From IMG/VR virus record IMGVR_UViG_3300030328_003717, positions 1-60,364 of that record: 60,364 bases of DNA. One strand, 5' to 3'. Within the stretch, counting starts at the first letter, position 1; each line of letters opens with the position of its first letter. Below, in pieces: positions 32,554-41,572 of the stretch. Origin of the DNA: a virus. A model generated the notes under the pieces. That model ran no database searches. It had not been told where the DNA came from and saw nothing but the letters and a program-made list of their open reading frames with translations. The position numbers were made by a program, and so were the translations under genes.

Positions 32554-33559
32554 TTACGGAGTTCCAACCACACAAGCTTTTTATGACGAGCCTTATGGTG
32601 GCGCAATGCGTCGTGGGTTCTTAGAGTCCGCGTCTGCTTTAGCAAGACAGCCTATGCCGATTCCGGTCAGGCAATACGCAGGGCTTGATCCTTATAGTAT
32701 GCAAGCACGAGCAATGGCCGGTGGCCTTGGTGGCTTTACACCGTATCTACAACAAGGTGCAAATATGGCACAACAAGGGTTTGGTACGATGCAACAAGGA
32801 GCTGGTGCGTTGCCTATGGCACAACAAATGTATGGTCAAGGTGCTGGAATGTATGGTCAAGCCACAGGTTTGGCTGGTCAAGCGGCAAACATGTTTGCTC
32901 CTGGAGCTGCACAACAGTTCTACAACCCTTACGAAGATCAAGTAATTCAAGGCACCATAGAACAAATGAGCCAACAGAACCAGCAGCAGGCACAGGCTGA
33001 CAGAGCTAATGCTGTATCCTCTGGTGCGTTTGGCGGTTCTCGTGGACGTCTTATGGAACAAGAAAGAGAAAAAGCCTTTGGCCGTGGTCTAACGCAAGCG
33101 GTGGGTGGTTTAAGACAACAAGGTTGGAACCAAGCACAACAAATGGCACAAGGCGCTGGACAAGGTTTAGGACAAATCAGTGGTCAGCTTGGACAATTTG
33201 GACAAGGACTTGGTGCGCTTGGTCAAGGCATTACCAGCATGGCTGGACAATACGGACAACTCGGACGAGGCATGGGTCAAATGGGCGGAGCGTTTACTGA
33301 TCTTGGCATGACTGGGCAACGAGGGTTGATGAATCAAATAAATACTTTTGACAAATTTGGACAAGAAGGACGAGGCATACAAAATAAAATGTACGGCGCT
33401 CAGTATGATGCAGCAAACAAAATGGCGCAAGAGCCTTGGCAACGTATGCGAGCGTATCAAGATATGCTTGGCATGTTGCCACAAGGGTCCAATACCACTT
33501 GGAATCCTCAAGCGGGCAATAGTCTTGCTAATTACATGAAGTTTTTTGGAATGGTTTAA
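32546..33559 (+). CDS. Putative DNA-ejection protein, Gly/Gln-rich (337 aa)
   Basis: The region FYNPYEDQVIQGTIEQMSQQ then SSGAFGGSRGRLMEQE (about residues 130-180) is a recognisable pattern of phage ejection or injection proteins. On both sides are Gly/Gln/Met repeats (GQGLGQISGQLGQFGQGLG). Probably stored in the capsid and ejected with the DNA. Confidence 0.65.
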   Translation: MASYGVPTTQAFYDEPYGGAMRRGFLESASALARQPMPIPVRQYAGLDPYSMQARAMAGGLGGFTPYLQQGANMAQQGFGTMQQGAGALPMAQQMYGQGAGMYGQATGLAGQAANMFAPGAAQQFYNPYEDQVIQGTIEQMSQQNQQQAQADRANAVSSGAFGGSRGRLMEQEREKAFGRGLTQAVGGLRQQGWNQAQQMAQGAGQGLGQISGQLGQFGQGLGALGQGITSMAGQYGQLGRGMGQMGGAFTDLGMTGQRGLMNQINTFDKFGQEGRGIQNKMYGAQYDAANKMAQEPWQRMRAYQDMLGMLPQGSNTTWNPQAGNSLANYMKFFGMV

Positions 33560-34971
33560 TGAATTGGAAAAGACGTAAAATGTTCTCTTCCGCCGTCGAC
33601 ATGCAAAGCGGAGGATCTGTACCTTATCCTAGCTACGAGAGTGGTGGGGTTGTTGGTGCAGTCGGTGCAACGCCTACGGAACGCAAAAGAATGTTTTCTA
33701 TTTGGGACAAGATGACCCAAGATCAGAAAGAAAAAGCCATGGACGGCAACCGTTATCAAATCGGCGGACCTGTTGTGCCTACGCCTTTGTTTGAAGAAGG
33801 CGATCAAGACATCAACATGGCTCTTAATACCATGGCAAGTACCACAAGTCCTTCAGTCAGTGATGTAAAAGAAACTGTTTCTATGGGTCCTTCTATGGAA
33901 GATTCAATGACGATGGACCAAGGACCTGAAAGTTTTGAAGACGCTCTCTTTATGCTTAAACAAGAATTTTATGATGAAATAACAAGCTTTGTCTCATCAA
34001 CGGGAGATATAAAAGAGATAGAAAATTATCTACAAGGAATGAACGCTACTTATACAAACGAGTTGAAGAAAGTAAAAAGAGCTTTTAATATTGATGTTGT
34101 ACATCCTGAAGAAGAGCTTTTGACACCAAGGTTCGTTCAAGAACTTCAGAATATGTTAACGGCTCCTGAGATGCAAGAAGGTGCGTTTACCGGTATGCAA
34201 GACGGAAGTTTAGTGGGGTTGATTAATTCGCAAGACGATCTTGATAAATATGGCATAATGATTCCTTGGGAGTTTTGGAAAAGCTACGACGAAGACAAAA
34301 AACAAAGGTGGATAGAATCCACTCTTTTGAGTCAGCAGGGAGGAAGTTCTTCGGTCGGAGCTAACGAAGCTCAGACACAAATGTTGGGAAGAGTTAACCA
34401 AATTATTGAAGAACGTAAAAAATTGGCGAAAAAATCTGCTGAAATGCCTTTAACCATGCAAGGAGGCTTCGGTGGTTTTGTCGAGCAGATGAACGCATAT
34501 AGAGCCAACCAAGCCGCAGCTGAAGACAAAGTTCTTTCTGATGAGATGGATTACCTTCAATACGCAGTTAGAACGGGACAATCTCCTACAAACAGAAATA
34601 CAATGTCTGCTTTTCAAAAAGAATACGTTCTAAAACCCAAACCAGCGCCTATCACAACTAAAGATTGGGTGGACCTAGCAGAAGGCGCGGCAAGGAAAGG
34701 GGGCGTGAATCCAGATGAAGAAGTTCCTTTTATACAGGTTTATTTAGCACTGAATGGAAAACAAGAGGTTCTTGACGAAGTTTTTCCAGGGTATCTTGAC
34801 TCAGTGAGAGATGTTAAGGTAAATGTGGAAGGAACAGAAGTTGATCAAGCCATGACTTTTGCGGATTTCTTGCGACACAAAAAGAAAATAGAAGGAGACA
34901 CTTTTGATATATCAACCAATCCAGGTTTTTATATCTCCGAATTTTTAGCCCTCGACTTATCGCCGGAGTAA
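33559..34971 (+). CDS. Hypothetical internal virion protein (470 aa)
   Basis: The ATG overlaps the upstream stop by one base. The N-terminal 80 residues contain QSGGSVPYPSYESGGVVG and RYQIGGPVVPTPLFEEG, Gly-Pro-rich segments often found in such proteins. The rest is acidic and helical. Role inferred from the operon. Confidence 0.55.
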   Translation: MNWKRRKMFSSAVDMQSGGSVPYPSYESGGVVGAVGATPTERKRMFSIWDKMTQDQKEKAMDGNRYQIGGPVVPTPLFEEGDQDINMALNTMASTTSPSVSDVKETVSMGPSMEDSMTMDQGPESFEDALFMLKQEFYDEITSFVSSTGDIKEIENYLQGMNATYTNELKKVKRAFNIDVVHPEEELLTPRFVQELQNMLTAPEMQEGAFTGMQDGSLVGLINSQDDLDKYGIMIPWEFWKSYDEDKKQRWIESTLLSQQGGSSSVGANEAQTQMLGRVNQIIEERKKLAKKSAEMPLTMQGGFGGFVEQMNAYRANQAAAEDKVLSDEMDYLQYAVRTGQSPTNRNTMSAFQKEYVLKPKPAPITTKDWVDLAEGAARKGGVNPDEEVPFIQVYLALNGKQEVLDEVFPGYLDSVRDVKVNVEGTEVDQAMTFADFLRHKKKIEGDTFDISTNPGFYISEFLALDLSPE

Positions 34972-34977
34972 TAAGCT

Positions 34978-37900
34978 ATGGGCCTATCTGAAGCTCAGAA
35001 AAAAAGAAACGAGGAAGCACTAGCCGAGGCGATTGCTAATAAAGCCGCGTCTGAATCTAATCAAGAAGTTTCTAGTGATGGGGAGCAAGAACCCGACAAA
35101 AAATATATCGAGGTAGGCGACCTACCTTATCCTGTTGCGTCTTATAACATACCAGAAATTTTTGCTAAAAGTCTTGGTAAAGGTTGGAAAGGAGATCAAT
35201 TATCGTACGCACAAACCAGACAACTTGTTTCTGAAGACGAGGATAGAGCAGAAAAAATCGAAACCCTAAAAGACGAGACCCAAGAAGTTGTTTACGAGTC
35301 TAAGTATGGAGACGAAGGACTCACTCAGTTTAAAAACCTACAGGACCCTAACTGGTGGGCTAAGTCTTTGGGAGAAGGTATCGCGGGCTCTCTTCCCTTT
35401 TTTACTGGAATAGGGGCGGGAGGAGCTGCAGGGTTTGTGGCAGCCGGTCCTGCTGGAGTTATCCCTGGTATGACTATAGGAGGGGGTCTCGCCGTCTACG
35501 CTCAATCTTTTGGACCCGCCTATTATGAATACCTAGAAGCGCATCCTGGTGATGAGCAAGGCGCAGAAGACTACGCAATAATGGTATCTGGTCTTAGCAC
35601 GGTTATCAGTTCCGCTTCGGTTCCTGCTTCCTTGGCTGGGAGAAGCGCCGAGCCTATAAAACGGTTTATTATTCAGTCCATGCTTCAAGGAGGACTAGAA
35701 GCGGGGGACAGTATTTCGGGAAATCTTTTAGCTAAACACTATGTGGACCCCAACAGGGATCCTTTTACTGGTTTGGCGTCTGGCTTGGTTTCTGAAATTA
35801 CTTTTGAAAGCCCCACTTTATTTAAAACAACCACTTCAAGTAAACAAAGACAAGAGGCAAAAGAAGCAAGGGAAGCCGCTTTCAAAGAAAACCAAGAACA
35901 GCAGGATAAGAACCATGCTCTTATGGCTGAAAAAAGAGTTTTAGATGAGATCATGTCAAAAAGAAAAGAGCAAAGCAGAATCGACGGAACTCAAGAAGAC
36001 ATGACTGTTATTAGACCAAAAGTTTTGGCGGAAATACAAGAAGGGAATTTTGATAGTTTAGACATTGGTCATTTAAAAGAGATTGCGGAAAAACTTAAAA
36101 TCAGTTTTTTACCCATTGACAACAAAGAGACCTTGTTTAACAAAGTCAAAGAAAAAATGGAGGCTAATATAAGTAAAATAGTTTCTGATAACGAGGCCAA
36201 GGACATAGCTCAAAGCGAGCTAACTTTTGAAGATAGGTTTAACGAACAAAAAAACATACTTGAGGGGTTGTCTGGACAACAGGTTTTTGACTACATACAG
36301 CGAGAGTTTGATATGGGTTCTCCAGAGAAAACTTGGGAACAGTTTACTTATTGGGCAGAAAGACAAGGAGACTTTTCTTTTTCTCCAGCGGCTTTTGAGT
36401 CGGAGTATTACAACAAGCAAAAAGTGGAGGGCGATTATGGTTCACAAATGATAAACGCTCTGGCTCATGCTAGTGCTACACGTCTTCACAGCGAACAAAC
36501 CACAGGAGCCATCTCTTATTCATTGGGTGGCAAAGGCGAATTTAGAGAGCATGTAAAAGATATTACCGATAGATACACTAGAAAACAATTAGAAGATCAA
36601 TACAGTTTTTTATATACGGTAGACGACACAACTAAAATGTCTAATACAGACTTAGCAGGGAAAATAGCTGAGAAAATGATGATTTTAGAAAACGCTAGAA
36701 TGAAAAAAAAGAAAAGCGTTGGTCCTCTTGAACACACTCTCCCAGATACTTCGGTGAGCGCGAAAGGTTTTGAGGCCAACCCCAACTTTATTAAAGAAGT
36801 TTCACCCGATGGTAATGCTCGTAAAGCAAGGGCCGTTGTCTATGGTGAAGACGGCGAAGCACAAGGCACAATATTTTTTCAAAGAGAGCTTTTAGAGGAG
36901 CCAGAGTATAACAACCTTTTAGACAGAGCAGGGGTTGACCAAGATTTTAGTGACACAGAAACGGAAAGAGTTAAAAACTTAGGTCGATTAGTGGCTGTCA
37001 ATATGGAAAGTCCCTTTGGAGCATCGCCTATATTTGATTGGCAAAACGCAGAAAATTGGAAAGGTAAAACCATAGAAGAACTTGTGGTAGATCCCATTTC
37101 TTCAATACCTAATATTAAAGTGACTCAGTTAGGTACTGTTGGCACAGCGATGCCTCAGTACCAAAGAAGTTGGTTTACAAAAGGAAAAGGAAAAATTTCC
37201 TCTTGGTTTAGACCAGCGGGAAGATTAGGCTATGTCACTTTTCATAAAAAGAAGCAGGTCGAAGCCTTTGAGAGACAAGCTGATAGAGACGCTAAAAATC
37301 TTGCAAACGATGTAGAAGTAGCCATTATAAACGCGGCAAAAGAACAAGTTCTTAAAGGAGACACTCAAAAGAGATTTAATCCGAAAAACATTTTTAGGTG
37401 GAAAAAATATTTAGCCGCAGAAAAAGAGATACGCAGAAAAACCGGAGCTGTATTAAGAGACACTGCCTATAGTTTTATAGCTAATCCACAACAAAGAGCT
37501 GCTATAGAAACAGAAATAAACCGTTTGAAAACAAACATGAGTAAAGGAATCGTTTCAACGCCAGAACAGTTGGCTAATTACGAGGCACAAATAAACGAAT
37601 TAAACCTTCTTCTTGAAGGAAGCAAGCCTATTAAAGCGGCGATTGAAGAGCTTCCTACAAAAGCCTTACAAAGAGCCGTGAGAAACGCTCGATCAACAAT
37701 AGATGCTTTTAGCTCAAGACTTTTAAACGAGTTTCCAGGAGAGCTGTTGGGGGACATAGACGGAGAAAAAGGTGGGGGAAGAAAAGCTATAGAAGAGGGT
37801 CTTGGGTCTTATGTGACCACTTCTTACGGCGTAAATGAGCCGGGTTTAAACTATGCTCCTAAGTTTAGTATGAGATTTTTGGGGTCTAAATCGGCTAAAA

Positions 37901-40710
37901 AACTTTTTGAGGCCGGAGTAACATCTTTTCAAGAACAAAATCGTGGAGATCCTGATTGGGAAGGAGAAAAAGGAAGGCAGTTGGCAATAGATGCTATGAA
38001 CAATCTTTGGGGTCGTGAGCAGCAAAACTCCAGCATGAGTTCGCAAATTCTTCCAGGAACTATAAAAGGTACTTTCTCCAACGAAAAAGGTCAAAGTCTT
38101 CCTACTGTTACACAAATGTTAGAACAACGGCACAAGCTTCCTCTTCCTATTAGAAAGGCTTTGGGTGAAGTAACCGATCCTACGCTATTGATAGCGTCCA
38201 CTATATCTAGGGTTTCAAGAGTTATTTCAAAACAAAATTATTATAGAGATCTTTTAAGGACCAATTATATGCCTGGAGAAATGATGTTCTCAGTTTCAAA
38301 AATAGGTCCTTTTACTGTGCCAATCGCTAAAGATGAAGCCAATCCTTTGAGCGGTCTTTTTACAACCCCTGATTTTGCAAAAGAAATAAGCTCACAAGTT
38401 ACTTCTGAGGCAACTGATATGTCTCCTATGATCCACATTTGGAAATCGTTTGCTCAAATCAAAGGAGGAGTGCAAGGAATAATGATTATTCTCAGTCCGG
38501 GAACACAAACGAGAAACCTTATGGGAGCGGGGCTTATGTTTGCAAATGCAGGACACATAAAGCAAGGTGATTGGGCGTCGTCTTTCAGAGCAATTAACCA
38601 AGAGATTTTCCCAGGAGTAGCATACGACAAAAACGGAAACCTTACAGGGGATGCAACAGAGGCTAGGGAAAACATGCGTTTAATTGCTCGTCTTGGTGTA
38701 ACCAGTACCAACCCTAATATCGGTGACGCCTTTGGAGTAAGTCAAGAAATGGCAAGTGGAAGGTACACCACATTAGACGAAATTGTTCATGCTCTTATGT
38801 CAACCAGAAAGTTTAATCCTGAAACCCTTAGAAGTACGGCTGTCACGGGTGTAGGGGCTGCTGTGGATAAAACCGTGGGGGCTGTTTGGAGAAAAGCCAA
38901 GGCCTTTTACACAGGCATTGATGACTTTTTTAAACGAATGGCTTGGGGAGCAAATGTAATAGAAATAAAAAGAAGTTTGGATAGGTTTGATGAAATCGCT
39001 AGAAACATGCCACCAATAGACGTAACTCCATCAAAACCCGTCTTGGGGACCGAACTCGTTGAGACTGTGGGTAAAGAGCCTGTGGCACCTGTAGTAAAGG
39101 AACAACTGCCTGGGTTGGAGTATAGCCAAGATGGAAAGGTCTTGGGTGTAACCGACGAATGGAAACTGGCTTTGTTAAGAGAATACACAAGCACTTTAAC
39201 AAACAATATGGGAACCTATCGTACAAATGCGGCGGTTCTGTACAGAAATGTTGATAATTTAAGCGATTATATTAAACATTTAGCTGCTCACTTAACTAGA
39301 AACACAATGCCAAACTACGATTATGTAGGTGCTTTTGCCAAGCTCATACGACTTCTTCCTTGGGGTAATTTTATTGCTTTTGATACCGAGATGATAAGGG
39401 TAACGGGAAACTTAATACAACTGCAATACAAAGACACCATGTTTAAACTTTCAGATAAACTTATGGCACAGGCGGGTCTGCCCAAAGAACAGGTTGTGTA
39501 CAACGCGGTGAAAGATTCGGACGGTAATTGGCAGGCAACAAACCCTTATGTGAAACAATTGAATCAAAGACCTTTTCATCGTAAAGCGGTGAAACGGGCT
39601 GTGATTGGAAACGCTGCAATGGTCGGACTTATCCCCGCTATTATTGCAGGGGCACAATGGATTTACGATGTTGACGACGAGGAATTAGAGGCCGCGGATA
39701 AGATTGGACCGGAGTACGCAAAAGGTTCGTCAAGAGCGCCTACCAGTGGTGTCAAAGACGGTAAGATGAAGTTTCTTTTATTAGACTACCTTATTCCTAC
39801 TTCTTTTTTGTTTAGGGCTAAAAACATTATTCTGCAAAGTACGAAAGACGCAGAAGACATGAACGAGACAATTCCAGAGGCTGCTGTAAAAGGAGTTTTT
39901 GAAGCTTTTTTTGATTTTATGGAAACCTATTATAAAATCTCCATTGCTCCCGCCACTGCGAAGGAGATTATAGAAAACAAAAACAAAAACGGAAAACCTG
40001 TTTACAACGAAACGGATAATTGGGGAGAAATACTCAACGTCGTGTCAAAATATATTTTGAATGAAGCGGGTCCTGGTGGGTATAGGCAGATGAGAGATAT
40101 TTACAAAGCTTTTGCAAAGGACCAAGATTTAAGCTACACCGCATCGGGTAAGAAAATAGAAAAGATGCCCGCTGCTTTGAAAGTTGTTGGATTTGGTGAA
40201 GGTGAAGTTGATGGTAATAAGGGCATAGGTTATAGAATAGACAACATTACCAATATCACAAGAGGGAGTTTCAAAAATAATGTTTCATCGAATATGGATG
40301 TTGTGAGGTGGGACACACAAACCACGTCGCAAGACATACTAGATCAGTGGACAGACGCTCAAGTAGCGTGGTTTGATATTCAAAAGCAGTTGTACTTCGA
40401 CCTACAGGAGTACGAAATAATGGAAACAAACCCCAAAAAAATAAAAGAAGCACTAAGCCGTTTAGGAAACCTTCCTGGGGTGTACACCAGTTCAGAAACT
40501 GAAACGAATATTACAAACAATCTAAAAAAAGGAATATTTACTCCTTGGAAGATGCCAAATAAGTATAAAAAGACGTTTAATGACGTTAAACGAGAGTCGA
40601 ATTTAAAAAGAGTGTGGCCTCAAAACGAGTTAAGAAGAAGGGAAAGACAATTAAAAGGAATTAGTCTTCGTGAACACAGTTCTCTTCCTCTTGCTTGGAC
40701 AGAAGACTAA
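34978..40710 (+). CDS. Giant internal virion/ejection protein (1910 aa)
   Basis: The largest gene. Residues about 125-260 form a Gly/Ala-rich hydrophobic region (GIAGSLPFFTGIGAGGAAGF, GVIPGMTIGGG) apt to enter membranes, resembling the same part of the protein at 50162. Long charged helical regions follow. The C-terminal third has LSPGTQTRNLMGAGLMFANAG and YDYVGAFAKLIRLLPWGNF. I see no lysozyme motif. By size and place at the end of the virion operon it is likely an ejection protein like T7 gp16. Its last 50 bases overlap the convergent nuclease gene. Confidence 0.65.
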   Translation: MGLSEAQKKRNEEALAEAIANKAASESNQEVSSDGEQEPDKKYIEVGDLPYPVASYNIPEIFAKSLGKGWKGDQLSYAQTRQLVSEDEDRAEKIETLKDETQEVVYESKYGDEGLTQFKNLQDPNWWAKSLGEGIAGSLPFFTGIGAGGAAGFVAAGPAGVIPGMTIGGGLAVYAQSFGPAYYEYLEAHPGDEQGAEDYAIMVSGLSTVISSASVPASLAGRSAEPIKRFIIQSMLQGGLEAGDSISGNLLAKHYVDPNRDPFTGLASGLVSEITFESPTLFKTTTSSKQRQEAKEAREAAFKENQEQQDKNHALMAEKRVLDEIMSKRKEQSRIDGTQEDMTVIRPKVLAEIQEGNFDSLDIGHLKEIAEKLKISFLPIDNKETLFNKVKEKMEANISKIVSDNEAKDIAQSELTFEDRFNEQKNILEGLSGQQVFDYIQREFDMGSPEKTWEQFTYWAERQGDFSFSPAAFESEYYNKQKVEGDYGSQMINALAHASATRLHSEQTTGAISYSLGGKGEFREHVKDITDRYTRKQLEDQYSFLYTVDDTTKMSNTDLAGKIAEKMMILENARMKKKKSVGPLEHTLPDTSVSAKGFEANPNFIKEVSPDGNARKARAVVYGEDGEAQGTIFFQRELLEEPEYNNLLDRAGVDQDFSDTETERVKNLGRLVAVNMESPFGASPIFDWQNAENWKGKTIEELVVDPISSIPNIKVTQLGTVGTAMPQYQRSWFTKGKGKISSWFRPAGRLGYVTFHKKKQVEAFERQADRDAKNLANDVEVAIINAAKEQVLKGDTQKRFNPKNIFRWKKYLAAEKEIRRKTGAVLRDTAYSFIANPQQRAAIETEINRLKTNMSKGIVSTPEQLANYEAQINELNLLLEGSKPIKAAIEELPTKALQRAVRNARSTIDAFSSRLLNEFPGELLGDIDGEKGGGRKAIEEGLGSYVTTSYGVNEPGLNYAPKFSMRFLGSKSAKKLFEAGVTSFQEQNRGDPDWEGEKGRQLAIDAMNNLWGREQQNSSMSSQILPGTIKGTFSNEKGQSLPTVTQMLEQRHKLPLPIRKALGEVTDPTLLIASTISRVSRVISKQNYYRDLLRTNYMPGEMMFSVSKIGPFTVPIAKDEANPLSGLFTTPDFAKEISSQVTSEATDMSPMIHIWKSFAQIKGGVQGIMIILSPGTQTRNLMGAGLMFANAGHIKQGDWASSFRAINQEIFPGVAYDKNGNLTGDATEARENMRLIARLGVTSTNPNIGDAFGVSQEMASGRYTTLDEIVHALMSTRKFNPETLRSTAVTGVGAAVDKTVGAVWRKAKAFYTGIDDFFKRMAWGANVIEIKRSLDRFDEIARNMPPIDVTPSKPVLGTELVETVGKEPVAPVVKEQLPGLEYSQDGKVLGVTDEWKLALLREYTSTLTNNMGTYRTNAAVLYRNVDNLSDYIKHLAAHLTRNTMPNYDYVGAFAKLIRLLPWGNFIAFDTEMIRVTGNLIQLQYKDTMFKLSDKLMAQAGLPKEQVVYNAVKDSDGNWQATNPYVKQLNQRPFHRKAVKRAVIGNAAMVGLIPAIIAGAQWIYDVDDEELEAADKIGPEYAKGSSRAPTSGVKDGKMKFLLLDYLIPTSFLFRAKNIILQSTKDAEDMNETIPEAAVKGVFEAFFDFMETYYKISIAPATAKEIIENKNKNGKPVYNETDNWGEILNVVSKYILNEAGPGGYRQMRDIYKAFAKDQDLSYTASGKKIEKMPAALKVVGFGEGEVDGNKGIGYRIDNITNITRGSFKNNVSSNMDVVRWDTQTTSQDILDQWTDAQVAWFDIQKQLYFDLQEYEIMETNPKKIKEALSRLGNLPGVYTSSETETNITNNLKKGIFTPWKMPNKYKKTFNDVKRESNLKRVWPQNELRRRERQLKGISLREHSSLPLAWTED

Positions 40711-41380
40711 ACTTCTCTACTCGATCCATCCAAGCTTCAGCGGCTCGGTCAAACTCACTGCCTTCTAAAACAAACTCTTGATACAAGCAGTCTACTGAAC
40801 ACATCATAATCACGCCTTTGTGTATGTCTGTGCCGTACAGTTCGTTGTGTGCCAAAGAATATGCAGCAAGTTGTTGAAAGTAATCCCAAACCCACTGTCT
40901 GCGCTTTGGTTTGTTTGTCTGCTTAAAGTCTATGATAGAAAGATCGTTGTCGTGTACACCAATAACATCCGCTTGGCCTGCGTATTTATCAGGATAATAC
41001 AAAGATACTTCACAACCATACACTTGTGATATGTTAGGAAACCCTTCGTCCATGATCGTACATGCCATCTTCAAAGCTCTCTTTTGCTCTGCGTTCTCAG
41101 GCTTGTATTCCCAAATCTCACCGTTGATGATTTGTTTCTCAAGAATGTTGTGCATGTATGTGCCTCTGGCCGCAGCTTCAAGGCGAATACGTTCTGCTTC
41201 TTCCTCACCTACTTTGTCTATCCATTTTTTTAAGAAGTCTCCTTCTTTTGTTCCAGATAGTACAGTAGTTACTGAAGGAAGCTTGTCTCCATTGCAGTCA
41301 TAAAACCTTCCGCTTTTGCGAGTTTCACTAGAGAACACACCGTACTCATACGGTGATTCGTAAAGTATTTTGTGCTTCAC
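40661..41380 (-). CDS. RecB/Cas4/MGME1-like PD-(D/E)XK exonuclease (239 aa)
   Basis: A GTG start overlaps the upstream TGA. Motifs in order: RGTYMH (H77), E124, GQADV (D138), IIDFK (D151, K153) and QQLAAY (Q170, Y174). This is the full active site of RecB-family nucleases. It probably processes DNA ends in replication or recombination. It is the last gene of the leftward replication operon and overlaps the convergent giant gene by 50 bases. Confidence 0.85.
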   Translation of the reverse strand: MKHKILYESPYEYGVFSSETRKSGRFYDCNGDKLPSVTTVLSGTKEGDFLKKWIDKVGEEEAERIRLEAAARGTYMHNILEKQIINGEIWEYKPENAEQKRALKMACTIMDEGFPNISQVYGCEVSLYYPDKYAGQADVIGVHDNDLSIIDFKQTNKPKRRQWVWDYFQQLAAYSLAHNELYGTDIHKGVIMMCSVDCLYQEFVLEGSEFDRAAEAWMDRVEKFSLLSKQEEENCVHED

Positions 41381-41547
41381 TGCTTTGGTACTTCAGAGAG
41401 GTTGCCTTCTTCTATGTCTTTTTTCAAACGTTTTACCGCGAAAGCAAAAACATTGCTGGTAGGTCTTTCCGTTTTTTCACCGATTTCAGCGGCTATATCA
41501 ACGATTTCTCTGCGTATTGCTACACTTTTCCATTTTTTTGTGTCCAT
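41377..41547 (-). CDS. Small RHH-like protein (56 aa)
   Basis: ATG at 41547 has AGGAG 5 bases upstream. The product starts MDTKKWKSVAIRREIVDIAAE and continues with two short helices and a basic FAFAVKRLKKDIEE, which resembles a ribbon-helix-helix strand-helix-helix, so DNA binding or autoregulation is possible. It overlaps the nuclease start. Confidence 0.6.
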   Translation of the reverse strand: MDTKKWKSVAIRREIVDIAAEIGEKTERPTSNVFAFAVKRLKKDIEEGNLSEVPKQ

Positions 41548-41572
41548 TTCGACTCCTATTTTACAGTATATT

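Noticed and set aside
34978-40710. Tail lysozyme in the giant protein
   Set aside because: I could not see a catalytic Glu motif or other muralytic signature by eye; only a profile search could settle it.
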